Shown: piece after piece, positions 63,523 to 64,000 of the stretch
Layout: every line of letters begins with the position of its first letter
Numbering within the stretch: the stretch's first letter is position 1
DNA from: Spirosoma aerolatum
GTDB lineage: Bacteria; Bacteroidota; Bacteroidia; Cytophagales; Spirosomataceae
NCBI RefSeq assembly: GCF_002056795.1
Contig: NZ_CP020104.1
Span: 6,209,501 to 6,273,500, forward strand
Reading direction: 5' to 3'
Length of the DNA: 64,000 nt
Program-made: the position numbers and the translations under genes
The notes under the pieces: generated by a model
Told to the model about the DNA's origin: nothing
The model's input: the letters and a program-made list of their open reading frames with translations, nothing else
The model's database searches: none

Positions 63523-64000
63523 TCAACGTTTTTTACCTTTCCCCAGCCATAGTAATGCGTCGATCAGGAAGCGGTTCTGGGCTTCGCTACTGAACGACGA
63601 TGAAAGCTCCCGGTTAGTTTTCCCTTCGTAATCGATGTCGTTATGACCCATGTTTACGTAAACCATTTTATACTTTTTGTTCGTCCAGACTACCGGATAG
63701 TACCCACTATGCCAGATTTCGTGGGGTTTCGGCCCCGTACCTAACGGAAAGCTAGTGGAATCGATCGACATGAGGATGTCGATATCAGGATTGGCTTTCA
63801 GATCATTCGTCCAGCGATACCACTCATTGGGAGCCGCTTTGAAGGTTGCGGGCAACCGCTTCGTAGTCGGGTGTTTTCGATCTTCGACCCGTAAAATAGC
63901 CGATGTAGGTCGCCAGGTGTTGCTTTTGTACGATCCGGCCCCAATAAATTCGTTGTGGTACCAGTCCCAGTTTTGCGGGTATTTGGAGGGCGTGAGGGCG
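63523..64000 (-). CDS. ThuA-like domain protein (5' end outside window)
   Basis: The reading frame enters from the right edge and is open for 159 codons to the stop. The visible part reads KYPQNWDWYHNEFIGAGSYK, SNTWRPTSAILRVEDRKHPT, NEWYRWTNDLKANPDIDILM, EIWHSGYYPVVWTNKKYKMV and YVNMGHNDIDYEG. This is the C-terminal half of a ThuA-type domain, with the conserved VNMGHN end. It is co-directional with the exported epimerase. Signal peptide and full length are not visible. Confidence 0.85.
   Translation of the reverse strand, partial: ALTPSKYPQNWDWYHNEFIGAGSYKSNTWRPTSAILRVEDRKHPTTKRLPATFKAAPNEWYRWTNDLKANPDIDILMSIDSTSFPLGTGPKPHEIWHSGYYPVVWTNKKYKMVYVNMGHNDIDYEGKTNRELSSSFSSEAQNRFLIDALLWLGKGKKR

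Overview
The window comes from a member of the Bacteroidota, most likely a Cytophagales/Spirosomaceae-type organism (Spirosoma or Runella relatives). The evidence is three SusC and two SusD homologues, two FecR/ECF-sigma regulatory pairs, lipoprotein and twin-arginine signals on many carbohydrate enzymes, 4-nt ATGA gene overlaps, and an RNA ligase/HD-Pnk gene pair of the type studied in Runella. Almost all genes lie on the minus strand. I found no tRNA, rRNA, CRISPR array or complete mobile element.

Layout. (1) 1-9.7 kb: a polysaccharide-uptake locus with two SusC receptors, one SusD, an STN-equipped SusC, FecR and an ECF sigma factor. A frameshifted REP-associated transposase (RAYT) and a REP-like palindrome sit between fecR and susC. 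(2) 9.7-26.6 kb: a plant-polysaccharide degradation island, with an MFS sugar porter, PhyH dioxygenase, GH36 alpha-galactosidase and divergent AraC regulator, two TIM-barrel sugar epimerases, a ThuA-like protein, a run of right-handed beta-helix/GH28-like proteins, a GH10 xylanase, and a decayed GH28-sulfatase-modifier chimera. (3) 26.7-37.1 kb: an oxidoreductase/isomerase block (GMC, two Gfo/Idh/MocA, phosphotriesterase-like, FAD oxidoreductase, TIM-barrel isomerase, SIS, ROK, SDR). It ends at an AT-rich divergent region with a perfect 22-bp palindrome in front of a GntR/UTRA regulator. (4) 38-50.5 kb: a second sugar locus (SIS, EamA transporter, ROK kinase, GH38-like glycosidase, SusD, SusC, FecR, ECF sigma). 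(5) 50.6-53.5 kb: a degraded IS4-like transposase, a strong terminator, then an RNA ligase overlapping an HD-Pnk end-healing enzyme. This is an RNA-repair operon with a possible structured leader and a long imperfect inverted repeat after it. (6) 53.5-64 kb: an ECF sigma plus membrane partner, a YgiQ radical SAM protein, an exported Nif3-like protein, a large ThuA/PQQ-dehydrogenase/PKD/cytochrome c lipoprotein, a lone LytTR regulator followed by a decayed tandem copy, an exported sugar epimerase and a truncated ThuA gene.

How it fits together. Two SusCD systems import glycans and report through STN-FecR-ECF sigma signalling. Secreted hydrolases and beta-helix proteins cut xylan/pectin-like material. 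The many Gfo/Idh/MocA, GMC, ThuA and xylose-isomerase-like proteins would fit an additional oxidative (3-keto-sugar) route of glycoside breakdown; that is inference. Several palindromic repeats (REP-like at 7981, 11142, 17904, 32092, 53356, 56719) show an active history of small dispersed elements.
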